Assembly (NCBI RefSeq): GCF_004834005.1
Contig: NZ_STFF01000015.1
Location: forward strand, 62,001 to 126,000
Length of the DNA: 64,000 nucleotides
From: Niastella caeni
Lineage (GTDB): Bacteria > Bacteroidota > Bacteroidia > Chitinophagales > Chitinophagaceae
Reading direction: 5' to 3'
Positions 27,121-37,252 of the stretch are shown here, in pieces. A program made the translations under genes and the position numbers. The notes beneath the pieces were generated by a model that was not told the DNA's origin, did not search any database, and saw nothing but the letters and a program-made list of their open reading frames with translations. Positions within the stretch are counted from its first letter, which is position 1. Each line of letters starts with the position of its first letter.

Positions 27121-27369
27121 AAAATCTATAAAAATAATAAAACCATTTGAGTTGTTGCTAAAAGTTGATAAGCGTGCATTTTTGGGCGATAAGTGTGTCA
27201 TTTAAGGCAAAAACCGTGTAAAGAGGCAGGTGGAAATATGTAATAAGGGCAATAAAAAATAATATGTATTTTGGGCCTCAAAATCAGCAGGGACAAATAT
27301 TCCCGGCTATCCGTTTCTTTTTTTAAAACTTCATTATACCTTCACATTTTAAAGAAGGTAAATATAACC

Positions 27370-30300
27370 ATGAACCGACATTTAACCCTGGTTGCCGTAC
27401 TCTGCCTTGCGTGCATGTACACCAACGCTCAAAAAAACAATCCGCTTATTAACTCTGCAGAGGCCATCCAATCCGGCATCAAATTGTATGATGATGGTAA
27501 ATACAAGGAAGCCCTGAAAGAATTTCAACAGGTAAAAGCCGGCGATACCAACTATGTGTGGGCGTTGTATGAATGCGCACTGACCTGCAGTGCCGATAGC
27601 CAGTATGCACAAGGGATACGGTATTGTGAGCAGGCGCTGGCCCTTACTACAGAAAGGGAACGAGCCCCGGAGTTGCTGACGCAATATGGCAGCCTGCTGG
27701 ATTATGATAATCAGCAGGAGCGTTCCCTCAAAATATTCGATTCGGCAATTGCTCTTTATCCGGCGTACACCACTTTATATGTGAACAAAGGCACTACACT
27801 GCTCCGGATGAAAAAGTATAAAGAAGCAGAAAAGGTATTTCAGCAAGCCCTGTTGATCAATCCTTATTCTGCCAGTTCTCATTATAAATTAGGGCTCTGT
27901 GCTATCAACCAGGGGCAGGTTGTTCCGGCTTTCCTGAGCATGGTAGCCAACCTCGTTATGGAACCCGAAGGCCGGTTTTCTCTTAACGCCATTGCTATCC
28001 TGGATAACATCGCAAAAAGTAAAGACGATGTTATGGAAGAGGTGAATAAGCGAAAAGAAGAACCGAATGAAAACTTCCGGATGATTGAACAGATCGTGTT
28101 GTCGAAAATTGCGCTGGATAAAAATTATAAATCGATCATTGACCTCGACGATCCAATTTCAAGGCAGATGCAGGTAGTTTTCGAAAAGCTCAGCTTTGAT
28201 GAAACGGACAACAATTTCTGGATGCAGTATTATGTTCCTTTTTATAAGAAGATGTTCGATGAGAAGAAATTTGAAAACCTGGTATACTATGCTTTTTCCG
28301 GTATAGATATTAAGACCATCAAGGATTATAACAAGAAAAATAAAAAGGAGTTAAGCGCATTTGTAGACGAAGTTGTTGCTTACAGTAACCTGATAAGATC
28401 CACCCGTGAATTAAAATATTCAAAGCGCAATCCGAACGGACCGCTCTACTATTTTTCGAGCGGAGTATTGGTAGGTAAAGGCATCGCCCGCAATAACGGC
28501 GAAATACTTACAGGCCCCTGGGAATTTTATTATCCGGCAGGTAATATAAAGGGCTCGGGCGGTTACAATGATAAAGGTGAAAAAGAAGGCCCCTGGAAAT
28601 ATTATCATTTTAACGGACAATTAAAAGGCGATGAGTCGTATCGGAATGGCAAACAGGAAGGTGCTGAAACATACTATTATGACCATGGTGTTGTTTCTTC
28701 CCGCGCCGTTTATAAGAACGGGGAACCCCATGGCCCGCATACCACTTATTTTAAAGACGGCAGCACCAAAATGACGGCTAACTATAGCAATGGAAAACTG
28801 CACGGCGTTAAAAAAACATTTAATGAAACAGGCGTGCTGCATGCTGTAGAAACCTATGATAATGGTAAACAAAGCGGTCCTTTTAAAACCTACCATAATA
28901 ACGGACAGTTGGAGTCGGAAGGTGCTTATGTTGACGATAAAGTGAACGGGCCGTATAAAGCCTGGTACAATGATGGCGTATTATCGCTGGAAGCACAGTA
29001 CGTACAGGATAAAGTAAACGGTGTATTAAAACGGTATTTTGAAAATGGTAAGCCGAACACCGTTGAAACCTATAACAATGGCACCCTGGAAGGAGAATAT
29101 GTAAGCTATTACTACGATGGGCAGTTGTATACAAAGTATGTCAATAATAAAAAAGGAAAGGTCAGTGGCGATGTGCAGTATCTCGACAAGGACGGTAAGT
29201 TGTATTATACTTTCACCTTCGATGAAGATAAATTGAAAGCCGCGCGGTATTTTGATAAAGCCGGAAAACAGATCAGCCTTTCAGAAACCTCAAAGGGAAA
29301 AATTGACCTGCTGGTTTACAATGCCGATGGTACTAAAAAAGTGGCTACGCCTTACAATGCAAAAGGAGAGATCGATGGTATACAGACCTATTTTTATGGC
29401 TCTGGAAAAAATAAAGAAGTAAACCCATACGTGAAAGGTGAGTTGAATGGTGAGGCCGCGTCTTATTTTTCTAACGGACAAAAAAAGGCTGTTGCACAAT
29501 ATGTAGCCAATAAAAAAGACGGCTATTACACATCCTGGTTTTTACATGGCGGCAAAGAGGAAGAAGGATGGTATAAAGACAATATGGTGCAGGGAGAATG
29601 GCTGCTGTATAACGAAACAGGCAACCTTATTGCCCGCACTAATTACCTGAATGGCGAACTGAATGGATTAAAAACTTCCTACTGGCCCAATGGCATAAAA
29701 GAAACGGAAGACTTTTATGAGATGGGTACGCTTTTGGAAACCGTATCGTTTGATACCACTGGTAAAGTGCTGCACCGGGTGAAATTACCTAATGGCTCAG
29801 GAAAGTTTACCTCGGTATACCTCAATGGAAAACCCTACGGTGAAGGCACCTACATCAATGGGAACCTGGACGGTGTATTCAGGCATTATTATATCGATGG
29901 CTCTGTACAGGCGATACAGTGCTTTAAAAAAGGCTTGCGCGACAGTATTTTCAGAACATATCATTATGGCGGAAAGATCAGCTCGGAAGGCGTGTACAAA
30001 TTGAATGAAAAAATAGGCACCTGGAAGTATTACCGTCCTGATGGCAGCCTGTCGCAAACAGAAGAATACACGGCTGGTAAGTTACACGGAAAAAAAATAT
30101 ATTACTATAAAAATGGTAAGGTAGATGCAGAGGTAACTTATGAGCGTGGAGATCGTCATGGAATGTACAAGAAGTATTCTGAAGAAGGTGTACTGGCCTA
30201 TCAGCTACACTATGAATTTGACCTTCCGGTTGGTTACAGCTACCTGGGCAGGAATAATGAACCAGTTGCTGAAATACCATTTTTGCGGGGTAGTGGTAAA

Positions 30301-30666
30301 ATAAATGCCCTCTTCCCGAATGGAAATTCATCTGTTACGGTTGAGTATGTGGAAGGACAACAGAATGGCCAGTATAAGCGGAATCACCCCAGCGGTAAAT
30401 TGTGTTTGGAAAATACTGAGGTTTATGGAAACTCGGAAGATCTGATGAAGGAATACTATCCCGATGGTACCCTGCGTTCTGTATATACTTACCAGCACGA
30501 TAATTTGCATGGCCCTTATAAAGAGTATAATGCAAAAGGAATATTGGTAGAAGAAGGCAATCAATATAATGGAGATTACCACGGCGAACAGCGATTTTAT
30601 GATGACAATGGAAAATTAAAACAGGTAAGAGTTTATTATTTCGGGCAATTACTTAGTGTAAAATAA
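27370..30666 (+). CDS. Secreted TPR and MORN-repeat (YwqK-type) protein
   Basis: The ATG at 27370 starts a signal peptide (MNRHLTLVAVLCLACMYTNAQ); a longer frame from 27271 lacks one. The 1098-residue protein has TPR-like helices at about residues 30-200 (GIKLYDDGKYKEALKEFQQV, LYVNKGTTLLRMKKYKEAE). About thirty MORN_2-type repeats of roughly 22 residues run from about residue 380 to the end (NGQLKGDESYRNGKQEGA, NGKLHGVKKTF, DGTLRSVYTYQHDNLHGPYKEY). Such repeats form elongated beta sheets. The 'YwqK antitoxin' name attached to related proteins is not a demonstrated function. It is followed after 14 bases by two transglutaminase-like genes, probably one operon. The role is unknown; envelope structure is a guess. 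Confidence 0.9.
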   Translation: MNRHLTLVAVLCLACMYTNAQKNNPLINSAEAIQSGIKLYDDGKYKEALKEFQQVKAGDTNYVWALYECALTCSADSQYAQGIRYCEQALALTTERERAPELLTQYGSLLDYDNQQERSLKIFDSAIALYPAYTTLYVNKGTTLLRMKKYKEAEKVFQQALLINPYSASSHYKLGLCAINQGQVVPAFLSMVANLVMEPEGRFSLNAIAILDNIAKSKDDVMEEVNKRKEEPNENFRMIEQIVLSKIALDKNYKSIIDLDDPISRQMQVVFEKLSFDETDNNFWMQYYVPFYKKMFDEKKFENLVYYAFSGIDIKTIKDYNKKNKKELSAFVDEVVAYSNLIRSTRELKYSKRNPNGPLYYFSSGVLVGKGIARNNGEILTGPWEFYYPAGNIKGSGGYNDKGEKEGPWKYYHFNGQLKGDESYRNGKQEGAETYYYDHGVVSSRAVYKNGEPHGPHTTYFKDGSTKMTANYSNGKLHGVKKTFNETGVLHAVETYDNGKQSGPFKTYHNNGQLESEGAYVDDKVNGPYKAWYNDGVLSLEAQYVQDKVNGVLKRYFENGKPNTVETYNNGTLEGEYVSYYYDGQLYTKYVNNKKGKVSGDVQYLDKDGKLYYTFTFDEDKLKAARYFDKAGKQISLSETSKGKIDLLVYNADGTKKVATPYNAKGEIDGIQTYFYGSGKNKEVNPYVKGELNGEAASYFSNGQKKAVAQYVANKKDGYYTSWFLHGGKEEEGWYKDNMVQGEWLLYNETGNLIARTNYLNGELNGLKTSYWPNGIKETEDFYEMGTLLETVSFDTTGKVLHRVKLPNGSGKFTSVYLNGKPYGEGTYINGNLDGVFRHYYIDGSVQAIQCFKKGLRDSIFRTYHYGGKISSEGVYKLNEKIGTWKYYRPDGSLSQTEEYTAGKLHGKKIYYYKNGKVDAEVTYERGDRHGMYKKYSEEGVLAYQLHYEFDLPVGYSYLGRNNEPVAEIPFLRGSGKINALFPNGNSSVTVEYVEGQQNGQYKRNHPSGKLCLENTEVYGNSEDLMKEYYPDGTLRSVYTYQHDNLHGPYKEYNAKGILVEEGNQYNGDYHGEQRFYDDNGKLKQVRVYYFGQLLSVK

Positions 30667-30680
30667 AAAGTGAATAAGGA

Positions 30681-32588
30681 TTGAAACGATTATTTTTTGC
30701 AACCGGACTATTTATATCGCTCACCACTGCAGCACAGAAGGTTGAAGAGTTGAAAGCTAAGTTTCCCGGCGAAGAAGCCGTTATGCTGAATTCAACCGAA
30801 CAGTATAAGATAAAGATCAAAGATGGCGAGCCGTATATTGAAAGCCGTGAATCGCAACAGTTGATGTACCTGACTGCAAATGCAGCAGCTTACCTGAGCC
30901 AGTATGGTTTCGGTCATAGCAGTTTTCATGAAGTAAAAGAATATGAGGCCTACACGCAAACGGCCGAAAACAAAAAGATAAAAGTTACCAACTTCAAAAC
31001 CGGCAGCAGTAAGTCGTCAAGCGTATTTTATGACGATGCGAAGGAAACGCGTTTCGATTTCCCGGCCATTGGCCCCGGCGCTACCGGCAACCTGAACATG
31101 CTGGTGATCCATAAGAAGCCGTTCCTGCTTTCGCCTCATTATTTTGCGCGTAGCATTCCGGTTATCAATGATGTTATAAGCATCTCTTTTCCCAAAGGCA
31201 TGTCGGTGAAATATGTGCTGAAAGGACTGGATACCGATAAGATCAAATTTACCCAGGACAGCAGGGGTGGAGAGATCACATATACTTTCCAGGTAAAGGA
31301 CTTGCCGGCTGAAAAGGATTATCCCGATGCTCCCGGTGCGTCGTGGTATTCACCGCATATTGTTTTTTATATTGAAAAGTATAAAAACGACAAAGGCGAA
31401 CAGGTAAGTTACCTGGCCGATACCAATGACCTGTACAAGTTAAATAGCGGCTTTATTAAGGACCTTAATAAGGTGGCCGGCCCTGAGCTGAAGCGGATCG
31501 TGGATTCACTTACCAATGGCGTTCCCTCGCAGGAAGAAAAAGCCAAACGCATTTATAGCTGGGTACAGGACCATATTAAATACGTGGCATTTGAAGACGG
31601 GATGGAAGGCTTTATACCGCGCGATGCCAATTTTGTTTGCAGTCGTCGTTTTGGCGATTGTAAGGACATGAGCAGCATACTTACCTTAATGTTGAATACT
31701 GCCGGCGTTCCGGCATATCATACCTGGATCGGTACCCGCGATCTGCCATACAGCTACCGGGAAACACCGTTGCCGATCGTTGATAATCACATGATCTGCG
31801 CCATTCAGTTGAAGAAAGACGAGTTTATATTCCTCGACGGTACAGATCCCACCTGCGTATTTGGTATTCCCCCTTCGGCCATACAGGAAAAGGAAGCCAT
31901 GATCGCATTGGAACCAGGTAAGTACACTATTGTAAAAGTGCCTTCACCGCCTAAAGAAACCAATCAGCGTGTCGATTCCTGTTTTATACAGTTAACCGAT
32001 AAAGGCATCACCGGCCGCGTTAATTTGCATATGAGTGGTTATTATGCCATGAATATGCATGGCTCATTGAGCTACATCAATGAGAAGGATAAGGAAAATT
32101 ATATGCGGCGCCGGTTTTCCCGGGGTTCTAACAAGTTTCACCTTTCCAGTTATGAAGTAGGCGATTTAAGCGACAAAAACCATGTTACATTAAGCGGCAA
32201 GTTTGAGCTGCAGGATTATGCGCGGAAAATTGGTGATGAATGGTATTTGAATATCAACCTGCACAAATTATACGAACACGAAGAGATCGATTTCCCGCGC
32301 CGAAAAATGCCCGTGGCGTATGATTTCAGGTTTGTAAACAAATATGTAACCGTTCTTACCATCCCCGACGGTTATACCGTAAGCTATTTACCAAAGAGTA
32401 AATCGTTTAAAAATGATATATGGGGATTTTCATTGAACTATGAGCAAAAAGGAAATACCATTATACTTTCCCAGGAGTTTTACAATGATCATCTGCTGTT
32501 GACGGCTGATCAGTTTAAAGCCTGGAATGAAGTACTGGAACACCTTTTCCCCTTGTATAAAGAATCTATCAGTTTGTCAAAAAAATAG
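30681..32588 (+). CDS. Secreted DUF3857/transglutaminase-like protein with intact catalytic triad
   Basis: The start is a TTG (signal MKRLFFATGLFISLTTAAQ); no in-frame ATG fits the signal peptide. This 635-residue protein has a DUF3857-like beta domain (about 50-250) and a transglutaminase-like core. The catalytic triad is visible: C327 (FGDCKDMS), H370 (VDNHMIC) and D386 (LDGTDPT). A C-terminal beta domain follows. Members of the superfamily act as proteases or amidases or cross-link proteins; the activity here is not known. It lies 14 bases after the MORN-repeat gene and 7 bases before a paralogue that has lost the triad. Confidence 0.9.
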   Translation: MKRLFFATGLFISLTTAAQKVEELKAKFPGEEAVMLNSTEQYKIKIKDGEPYIESRESQQLMYLTANAAAYLSQYGFGHSSFHEVKEYEAYTQTAENKKIKVTNFKTGSSKSSSVFYDDAKETRFDFPAIGPGATGNLNMLVIHKKPFLLSPHYFARSIPVINDVISISFPKGMSVKYVLKGLDTDKIKFTQDSRGGEITYTFQVKDLPAEKDYPDAPGASWYSPHIVFYIEKYKNDKGEQVSYLADTNDLYKLNSGFIKDLNKVAGPELKRIVDSLTNGVPSQEEKAKRIYSWVQDHIKYVAFEDGMEGFIPRDANFVCSRRFGDCKDMSSILTLMLNTAGVPAYHTWIGTRDLPYSYRETPLPIVDNHMICAIQLKKDEFIFLDGTDPTCVFGIPPSAIQEKEAMIALEPGKYTIVKVPSPPKETNQRVDSCFIQLTDKGITGRVNLHMSGYYAMNMHGSLSYINEKDKENYMRRRFSRGSNKFHLSSYEVGDLSDKNHVTLSGKFELQDYARKIGDEWYLNINLHKLYEHEEIDFPRRKMPVAYDFRFVNKYVTVLTIPDGYTVSYLPKSKSFKNDIWGFSLNYEQKGNTIILSQEFYNDHLLLTADQFKAWNEVLEHLFPLYKESISLSKK

Positions 32589-32595
32589 CGCTTAC

Positions 32596-34566
32596 ATGTT
32601 AAACGTGTATAAACAAATAATAACGGCCTGCTTCCTGGTATGTAGCGTACCAGCATTTACCCAAACCGTACCTGGTATTGAACAGGAACAATGGGGCGGT
32701 GAGGCAATTATACAAACCGTAGACACTAAGTACAGCAATGAATCTGCAGTTATCCTTTTTGAAAAAAGGCGTATTGAATTTGTTGATGAGAAAGAAGACC
32801 TGGTGGCCTATAAAACATTCCATACACGCATTCATATAAATGATGACAAGGGAATAGAAAGTTATAACAAGATCTACCTGCCGGTAAGCGACAATGGCGA
32901 TATTGTTGATATCAAGGCCCGCACCATATTGCCCGGCGGTAATGTTATTACGTTGGATAAGAAGAATATCAAAGACCTGAAGGAAGACGATCAGTTGTAC
33001 AAGATCTTCGCCATGGAGGGATTGGTAAAAGGTTGCGAAGTGGAGTATTATTATACGTATAAAACGGATGCGTCATTTTTTGGACGCGATGTATTGCAGC
33101 GCTCCTTCCCGGTGCTGGATGCACAGGTAGAAGTGGTGTCGCCTACGCGCCTGATCTTCGAAACAAAAGGCTATAACCAGGTAAATGCATCAGTTGATAC
33201 CATCCTGGGCACCAAGCGATTTGTAACCACGCGTCAGCAAAATATACCCGGCGCGCAGGATGAAAAATATTCAACCTATACCGCCAACCTGAAACGGGTA
33301 GAATACAAATTGTCGTACAATACCAGTAACAAAGGCTCCGGCCGGTTATTTACCTGGAATGAACTGGCTAAAAGAGCCTATTCCATTTATGCAACGTATT
33401 CTGAAAAGGAATTGAAAAAAGTAGACGGGCTTATCAATAGCAACGGTTGGAAGAATAGCGGAAATGAAGCGAGTGTCGTGATAGCAGTAGAGAATTACCT
33501 GAAAAAGAATATCAGCACCCGCGAAGATATCGGGGATGCCAATGCAGAGAACCTTGAATGGGTCATCAAAAATAAGATTTCCAGTCACCGCGGTATTGTG
33601 CGGTTGTATGGCGCCATTTTCAAACAGCTTGCGGTGAATCACGAGTTCGTACTGTGCGGTTCGCGGGATGACTTTGCGGCAGATAAATCATTTGAGAACT
33701 GGAACAACTGCGATAACCAGGTGATCTATTTTCCAAAGCTGAAGAAATTTATTGCGCCTACCCTGATAGAGTTTCGTTACCCGCTGATCCATCCTTTATG
33801 GGTTGCCAGCAACGGCGTTTTTTGTAAAGGAACCATGATTGGCAATTTTGCTACGGCCATTGCTGATATTCGTCCTATACAGGGAGAAGATTATGTGCAA
33901 AGCGGTAATAATATTGAAGCGAAGATCAAATTGAATAAAACCCTCGATACATTGATCGTTAACAGCCGGCAGTTGTATTCAGGTTATTCTTCTGTGTATT
34001 ACCGTACCAGTTTCAATTTCACTTCGGAAGACAGACAAAAACAGATCCTGAAAGAACTGGTGAAATTCGGTACCAGCTCCGAACAGGTTGTTTCATCGAA
34101 GATAGAGAATAAGGAAATGGAAAACTTCCAGGATAACAAGCCATTTATACTTGACATGGTGGTAAATGCCAGTGAGCTGGTGGAGAAGGCCGGGAATAAA
34201 ATACTGGTAAAAGTGGGAGAGATCATCGGGCCCCAGGCTGAAATGTACCAGGAGAAACCCCGCCAGTTCGATATGGATGTCAACTATCCGCATGCGCTGG
34301 AACGCACCATCGAATTTACTATTCCTGAAGGGTACAAGGTAAAAAACCTGAATGATCTTGTAATTAATAAAGTATATAAAGAGAATGATGAGGTGACCAT
34401 GGGCTTTGAATCTTCTTACACACAGGAAGGTAATATCATTAAAGTGCATGTAATGGAGCAATACCGGAAAATACATTATCCGTTAGCGCAGTACGAAGAC
34501 TTTAAGAAGATCATCAATGCTTCAGCAGATTTTAATAAAGTAACGCTGGTGCTCGAAGCGAATTAA
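32596..34566 (+). CDS. Secreted DUF3857/transglutaminase-like paralogue lacking the catalytic triad
   Basis: The ATG at 32596 gives a signal peptide (MLNVYKQIITACFLVCSVPAFTQ) and 656 residues. It has the same layout as the upstream paralogue, a DUF3857-like domain followed by a transglutaminase-like core. Where the paralogue has FGDCKDMS, VDNHMIC and FLDGTDPT, this one has ISSHRGIV, CDNQVIY and KFIAPTL, so Cys, His and Asp are replaced by His, Gln and Ala. It is probably a non-catalytic partner or binding protein. It is the last gene of the unit and is followed by a terminator. Confidence 0.88.
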   Translation: MLNVYKQIITACFLVCSVPAFTQTVPGIEQEQWGGEAIIQTVDTKYSNESAVILFEKRRIEFVDEKEDLVAYKTFHTRIHINDDKGIESYNKIYLPVSDNGDIVDIKARTILPGGNVITLDKKNIKDLKEDDQLYKIFAMEGLVKGCEVEYYYTYKTDASFFGRDVLQRSFPVLDAQVEVVSPTRLIFETKGYNQVNASVDTILGTKRFVTTRQQNIPGAQDEKYSTYTANLKRVEYKLSYNTSNKGSGRLFTWNELAKRAYSIYATYSEKELKKVDGLINSNGWKNSGNEASVVIAVENYLKKNISTREDIGDANAENLEWVIKNKISSHRGIVRLYGAIFKQLAVNHEFVLCGSRDDFAADKSFENWNNCDNQVIYFPKLKKFIAPTLIEFRYPLIHPLWVASNGVFCKGTMIGNFATAIADIRPIQGEDYVQSGNNIEAKIKLNKTLDTLIVNSRQLYSGYSSVYYRTSFNFTSEDRQKQILKELVKFGTSSEQVVSSKIENKEMENFQDNKPFILDMVVNASELVEKAGNKILVKVGEIIGPQAEMYQEKPRQFDMDVNYPHALERTIEFTIPEGYKVKNLNDLVINKVYKENDEVTMGFESSYTQEGNIIKVHVMEQYRKIHYPLAQYEDFKKIINASADFNKVTLVLEAN

Positions 34567-34594
34567 GCAGGGCAATCAACTAATTGAGCATACC

Positions 34595-34636
34595 AAAGGG
34601 TGGGTCTGTCTTTAATGGCGGGCTCACCCTTTTTGT
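34595..34636 (+). terminator. Rho-independent terminator after the transglutaminase-like pair
   Basis: AAAGGGTG (34595-34602) pairs with CACCCTTT (34625-34632), and the T-run continues to 34634. It lies 28 bases after the stop codon of the last gene in the unit. Confidence 0.8.
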
Positions 34637-34896
34637 TTATTGGGGAGGGGCGGTAAAAAAATATATACCCTACTAATATAAGTAGGTAAATGAGCGCCGT
34701 TTTTGATTATAACAGTAACAGATACGCCTGATTGATTTTAAATAACTCCTGTAATTGGGTATTTTTTATTTTTTTAGTTTTTATTATGAATGAATCTGTG
34801 ATCGGTGATTGAAATATTTCTTTTCTTTAAAGAAGGACAAAAAGGACATCCACTTTTTTTGCCCCGAACTAATCAACCATTACCACAACCAGAATT
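34637..34896 (+). promoter_or_regulatory. AT-rich upstream region of the second RHS cassette
   Basis: No gene is seen here. The stretch is very AT-rich, has a small hairpin (CCTAC/GTAGG around 34669-34686) and a TTTAAAGAAGGACAAAAAGG segment near the start of the outer-membrane protein gene. A promoter for the plus-strand cassette is expected here. I could not place a consensus box with confidence. Confidence 0.4.
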
Positions 34897-37251
34897 ATGT
34901 CACTGCATGGGAAAAATAATATGCCCCGGCATGCCTGCCGGCGTGTGCATATAATAATCGGCTGCCTGCTTACTGCCGGCGCGGTACAATCCCAGTCAGT
35001 TAGTTTAGAAGTTTCCATTCGCAACAATCAACTTAAAAAGAACGACACTACCCACTTTCCTCATTCTCGTAATGGCGACACTATTCTTCATTTATTTAAA
35101 GATGTATGTAAGGCGTTTGCATTTACCCGATATATTACACCGCCTTTGGAATCAACCACCGCACTGAAGGAAGAAAAAGCTGTTGTGTCGAATGTTGTTC
35201 CCTCTCAAAAGCGTAAACCATTTTTGAGCGTTCATGGAAATGTTCAGTATAGTTTTTTACATCAGTCGTATGTAGATACTCCTTTTTCACAGCGGAATTT
35301 TGAACAGCATACCCTGCAAACGAGCTTGCAAATTGTAGTAAAGGACAGGTATCCCTTGCGGGTTAATTTATCGAACCGTATCAGTAACTCGCCCTGGTTC
35401 AGCAATTTTTTTGATGTGAATATGCGGTTCGATCAGGCGGCTTTTTCGCGGAACGGGAAGCAACGATTGTTAGATAAGATAAGCGCTAAACAGTTTCAAC
35501 AGCCCGATCTTACTTTATTGACGGCTTCATTACAGCAGGAGCTTGACAAATACAACCGATTAAAAAGCTGGCTTGCCAGTGGGGATGTGCTGCAACATAT
35601 TGTTGAAGAAAGAGAGCGCCAATACTATAAAAACAGGGAAGCTGATAACCAGCCCGGTGCTTCCTTTCATTTACCCGAAAAAAGATGGCCCAATAAAAAA
35701 GGGATCGCATTGGAGCTGCCTGCTGAAAAAAGTATTTCAGTGGATAGTAGCTATACCAAATACATCAGCCGGAAAAAAACGGAACTGGACAGCCTGCAAC
35801 AAAAGATACATTCTCTGCAGCATAAAGCCGACAGCCTTAACAAGCAGCTTAACCACAAGCTGGTTGCGTTAAAACAAAAAATATATGCAACCACCAACCC
35901 GGCAAAGTTGCGCGCTATTGAACGGGAAAATGGCCTGGACAGCCAACGACAAAAAGGGTTTGACAATTTTTTATCTCATGTAAAAAGTATTGGCATTGGC
36001 AGGTCGGTGATTAACTATTCTGAATTAACCGCCAGTAATGTGTCGTTAACCGGGTTAAACCTCGAATACAATGATGGGTTCTATGGCGCCCTGGCAATTG
36101 GTAAAATTGATTATGGCTTCAGGGATTTTATGGGCAGAAATACCCGGCAAAAGGGACAAAACTTTTTAATGGGCCGTGTAGGCATAGGTGATATAGAGCG
36201 CAAAGCCATTATACTAAGCGCTTTTACCGGCAGAAAATATAACTATGGAAGTGTGTTTGCCGATACGGTTTCCGATTACATCCATGTTACCGGGTATGCC
36301 CTGGAAGCTATTCTGAAGAAAGATGAGAACACCGGCATCAGCGCCGAAGTAGCCAAAACTACCATCCCGGTATCCGGAAGTTATCAAAACAACCAGGCCA
36401 TGAAAAGCCTGTTCCAGTTTTCTGACAATGCCAATTTGGGCATCAGCATAAAAGGGCAAACGGCAATACAAAGAACAGGAACCCGGTTAAGCGGGTTGTA
36501 CCGTAAAACCGGTGAATATTTTCAATCGTTCAGCCTGTTTACCTACAATACCAATCAAACAGCCTGGTCGGTAAAAATGGAGCAGCCTTTTTGGCGGAAC
36601 AGGATAAACCTTATTGCCATGCTTCGGCAAAACGATTTCATCAATCCCTTTTCCGAAAAAACATTCAGGACCAGCACCGTTTTTAAAAGCCTGCAGGCGC
36701 AGGTGCGCATACCCAAATGGCCGGTAGTAAGCGCAGGGTATTATCCCGGTTCGCAATTGTACATTATAAACAAGGAACGCATTCGGGAGAATGTCTATTA
36801 CATACTCAATGGTTCGGTCGTGCATAATTATACATTGGGCGGCGTGCGTATGCTGTCATCACTCATGTATAACCGGTATTCCAATAAAGGCACCGATTCA
36901 GGGTTCATTGCCTATAACGGTATTAGTTATATGGCTGCACATACCGTATTGTTCCCGCAGTTTCAGGTACAGGGTGCGTGGACGTACACCAGCCAGGAAC
37001 AGATGCAGTTTTACACGCTGGATGTAAACGGCGAATATTCCCTGTTGAGCTGGGCACGTATAGCTGCAGGCGTGAAATACAATAAAATAGCAGGCGGGCA
37101 AACTTATCGCGGCGGTTGCGCCGGGGTAGAAGTGACGCTGAAGAAACTGGGCGCATTACAGTTGCAATACGAAAAATCATATTTACCCACTATATGGCAA
37201 ACGCTGTACCCGGTAGAGGTAGGCCGGTTGTCGTGGTTTAAAAATTTCTGA
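34897..37251 (+). CDS. Outer-membrane beta-barrel-like protein with coiled coil, RHS-cassette member
   Basis: This 784-residue protein has a signal peptide (RRVHIIIGCLLTAGAVQSQ) after a short charged start. Residues ~105-190 contain beta-rich segments (HGNVQYSFLHQSY, YPLRVNLSNRIS). A heptad-rich coiled coil covers about residues 283-330 (ELDSLQQKIHSLQHKADSLN). The C-terminal 400 residues have alternating amphipathic strands with aromatic girdles and end in WFKNF, the terminal Phe typical of outer-membrane barrels. I do not recognise the family. It is the first gene of a tightly packed unit with two RHS-type giants, so an anchoring or export role for them is inferred. Confidence 0.8.
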   Translation: MSLHGKNNMPRHACRRVHIIIGCLLTAGAVQSQSVSLEVSIRNNQLKKNDTTHFPHSRNGDTILHLFKDVCKAFAFTRYITPPLESTTALKEEKAVVSNVVPSQKRKPFLSVHGNVQYSFLHQSYVDTPFSQRNFEQHTLQTSLQIVVKDRYPLRVNLSNRISNSPWFSNFFDVNMRFDQAAFSRNGKQRLLDKISAKQFQQPDLTLLTASLQQELDKYNRLKSWLASGDVLQHIVEERERQYYKNREADNQPGASFHLPEKRWPNKKGIALELPAEKSISVDSSYTKYISRKKTELDSLQQKIHSLQHKADSLNKQLNHKLVALKQKIYATTNPAKLRAIERENGLDSQRQKGFDNFLSHVKSIGIGRSVINYSELTASNVSLTGLNLEYNDGFYGALAIGKIDYGFRDFMGRNTRQKGQNFLMGRVGIGDIERKAIILSAFTGRKYNYGSVFADTVSDYIHVTGYALEAILKKDENTGISAEVAKTTIPVSGSYQNNQAMKSLFQFSDNANLGISIKGQTAIQRTGTRLSGLYRKTGEYFQSFSLFTYNTNQTAWSVKMEQPFWRNRINLIAMLRQNDFINPFSEKTFRTSTVFKSLQAQVRIPKWPVVSAGYYPGSQLYIINKERIRENVYYILNGSVVHNYTLGGVRMLSSLMYNRYSNKGTDSGFIAYNGISYMAAHTVLFPQFQVQGAWTYTSQEQMQFYTLDVNGEYSLLSWARIAAGVKYNKIAGGQTYRGGCAGVEVTLKKLGALQLQYEKSYLPTIWQTLYPVEVGRLSWFKNF

Positions 37252-37252
37252 T

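Larger units (their letters stand above)
26820..27369. other. Structured intergenic region without a convincing gene
   Basis: This 550-base gap contains two inverted-repeat structures and a terminator (listed separately), followed by an AT-rich stretch before the MORN-repeat gene that probably contains its promoter. The longest open frame (27008-27205) crosses the terminator and shows no protein-like pattern. Confidence 0.6.

Noticed and set aside
27008..27205. 65-codon open frame between the GH5 and MORN genes
   Set aside because: It runs through the terminator at 27090-27120, has no protein-like motif and has no sensible upstream context.
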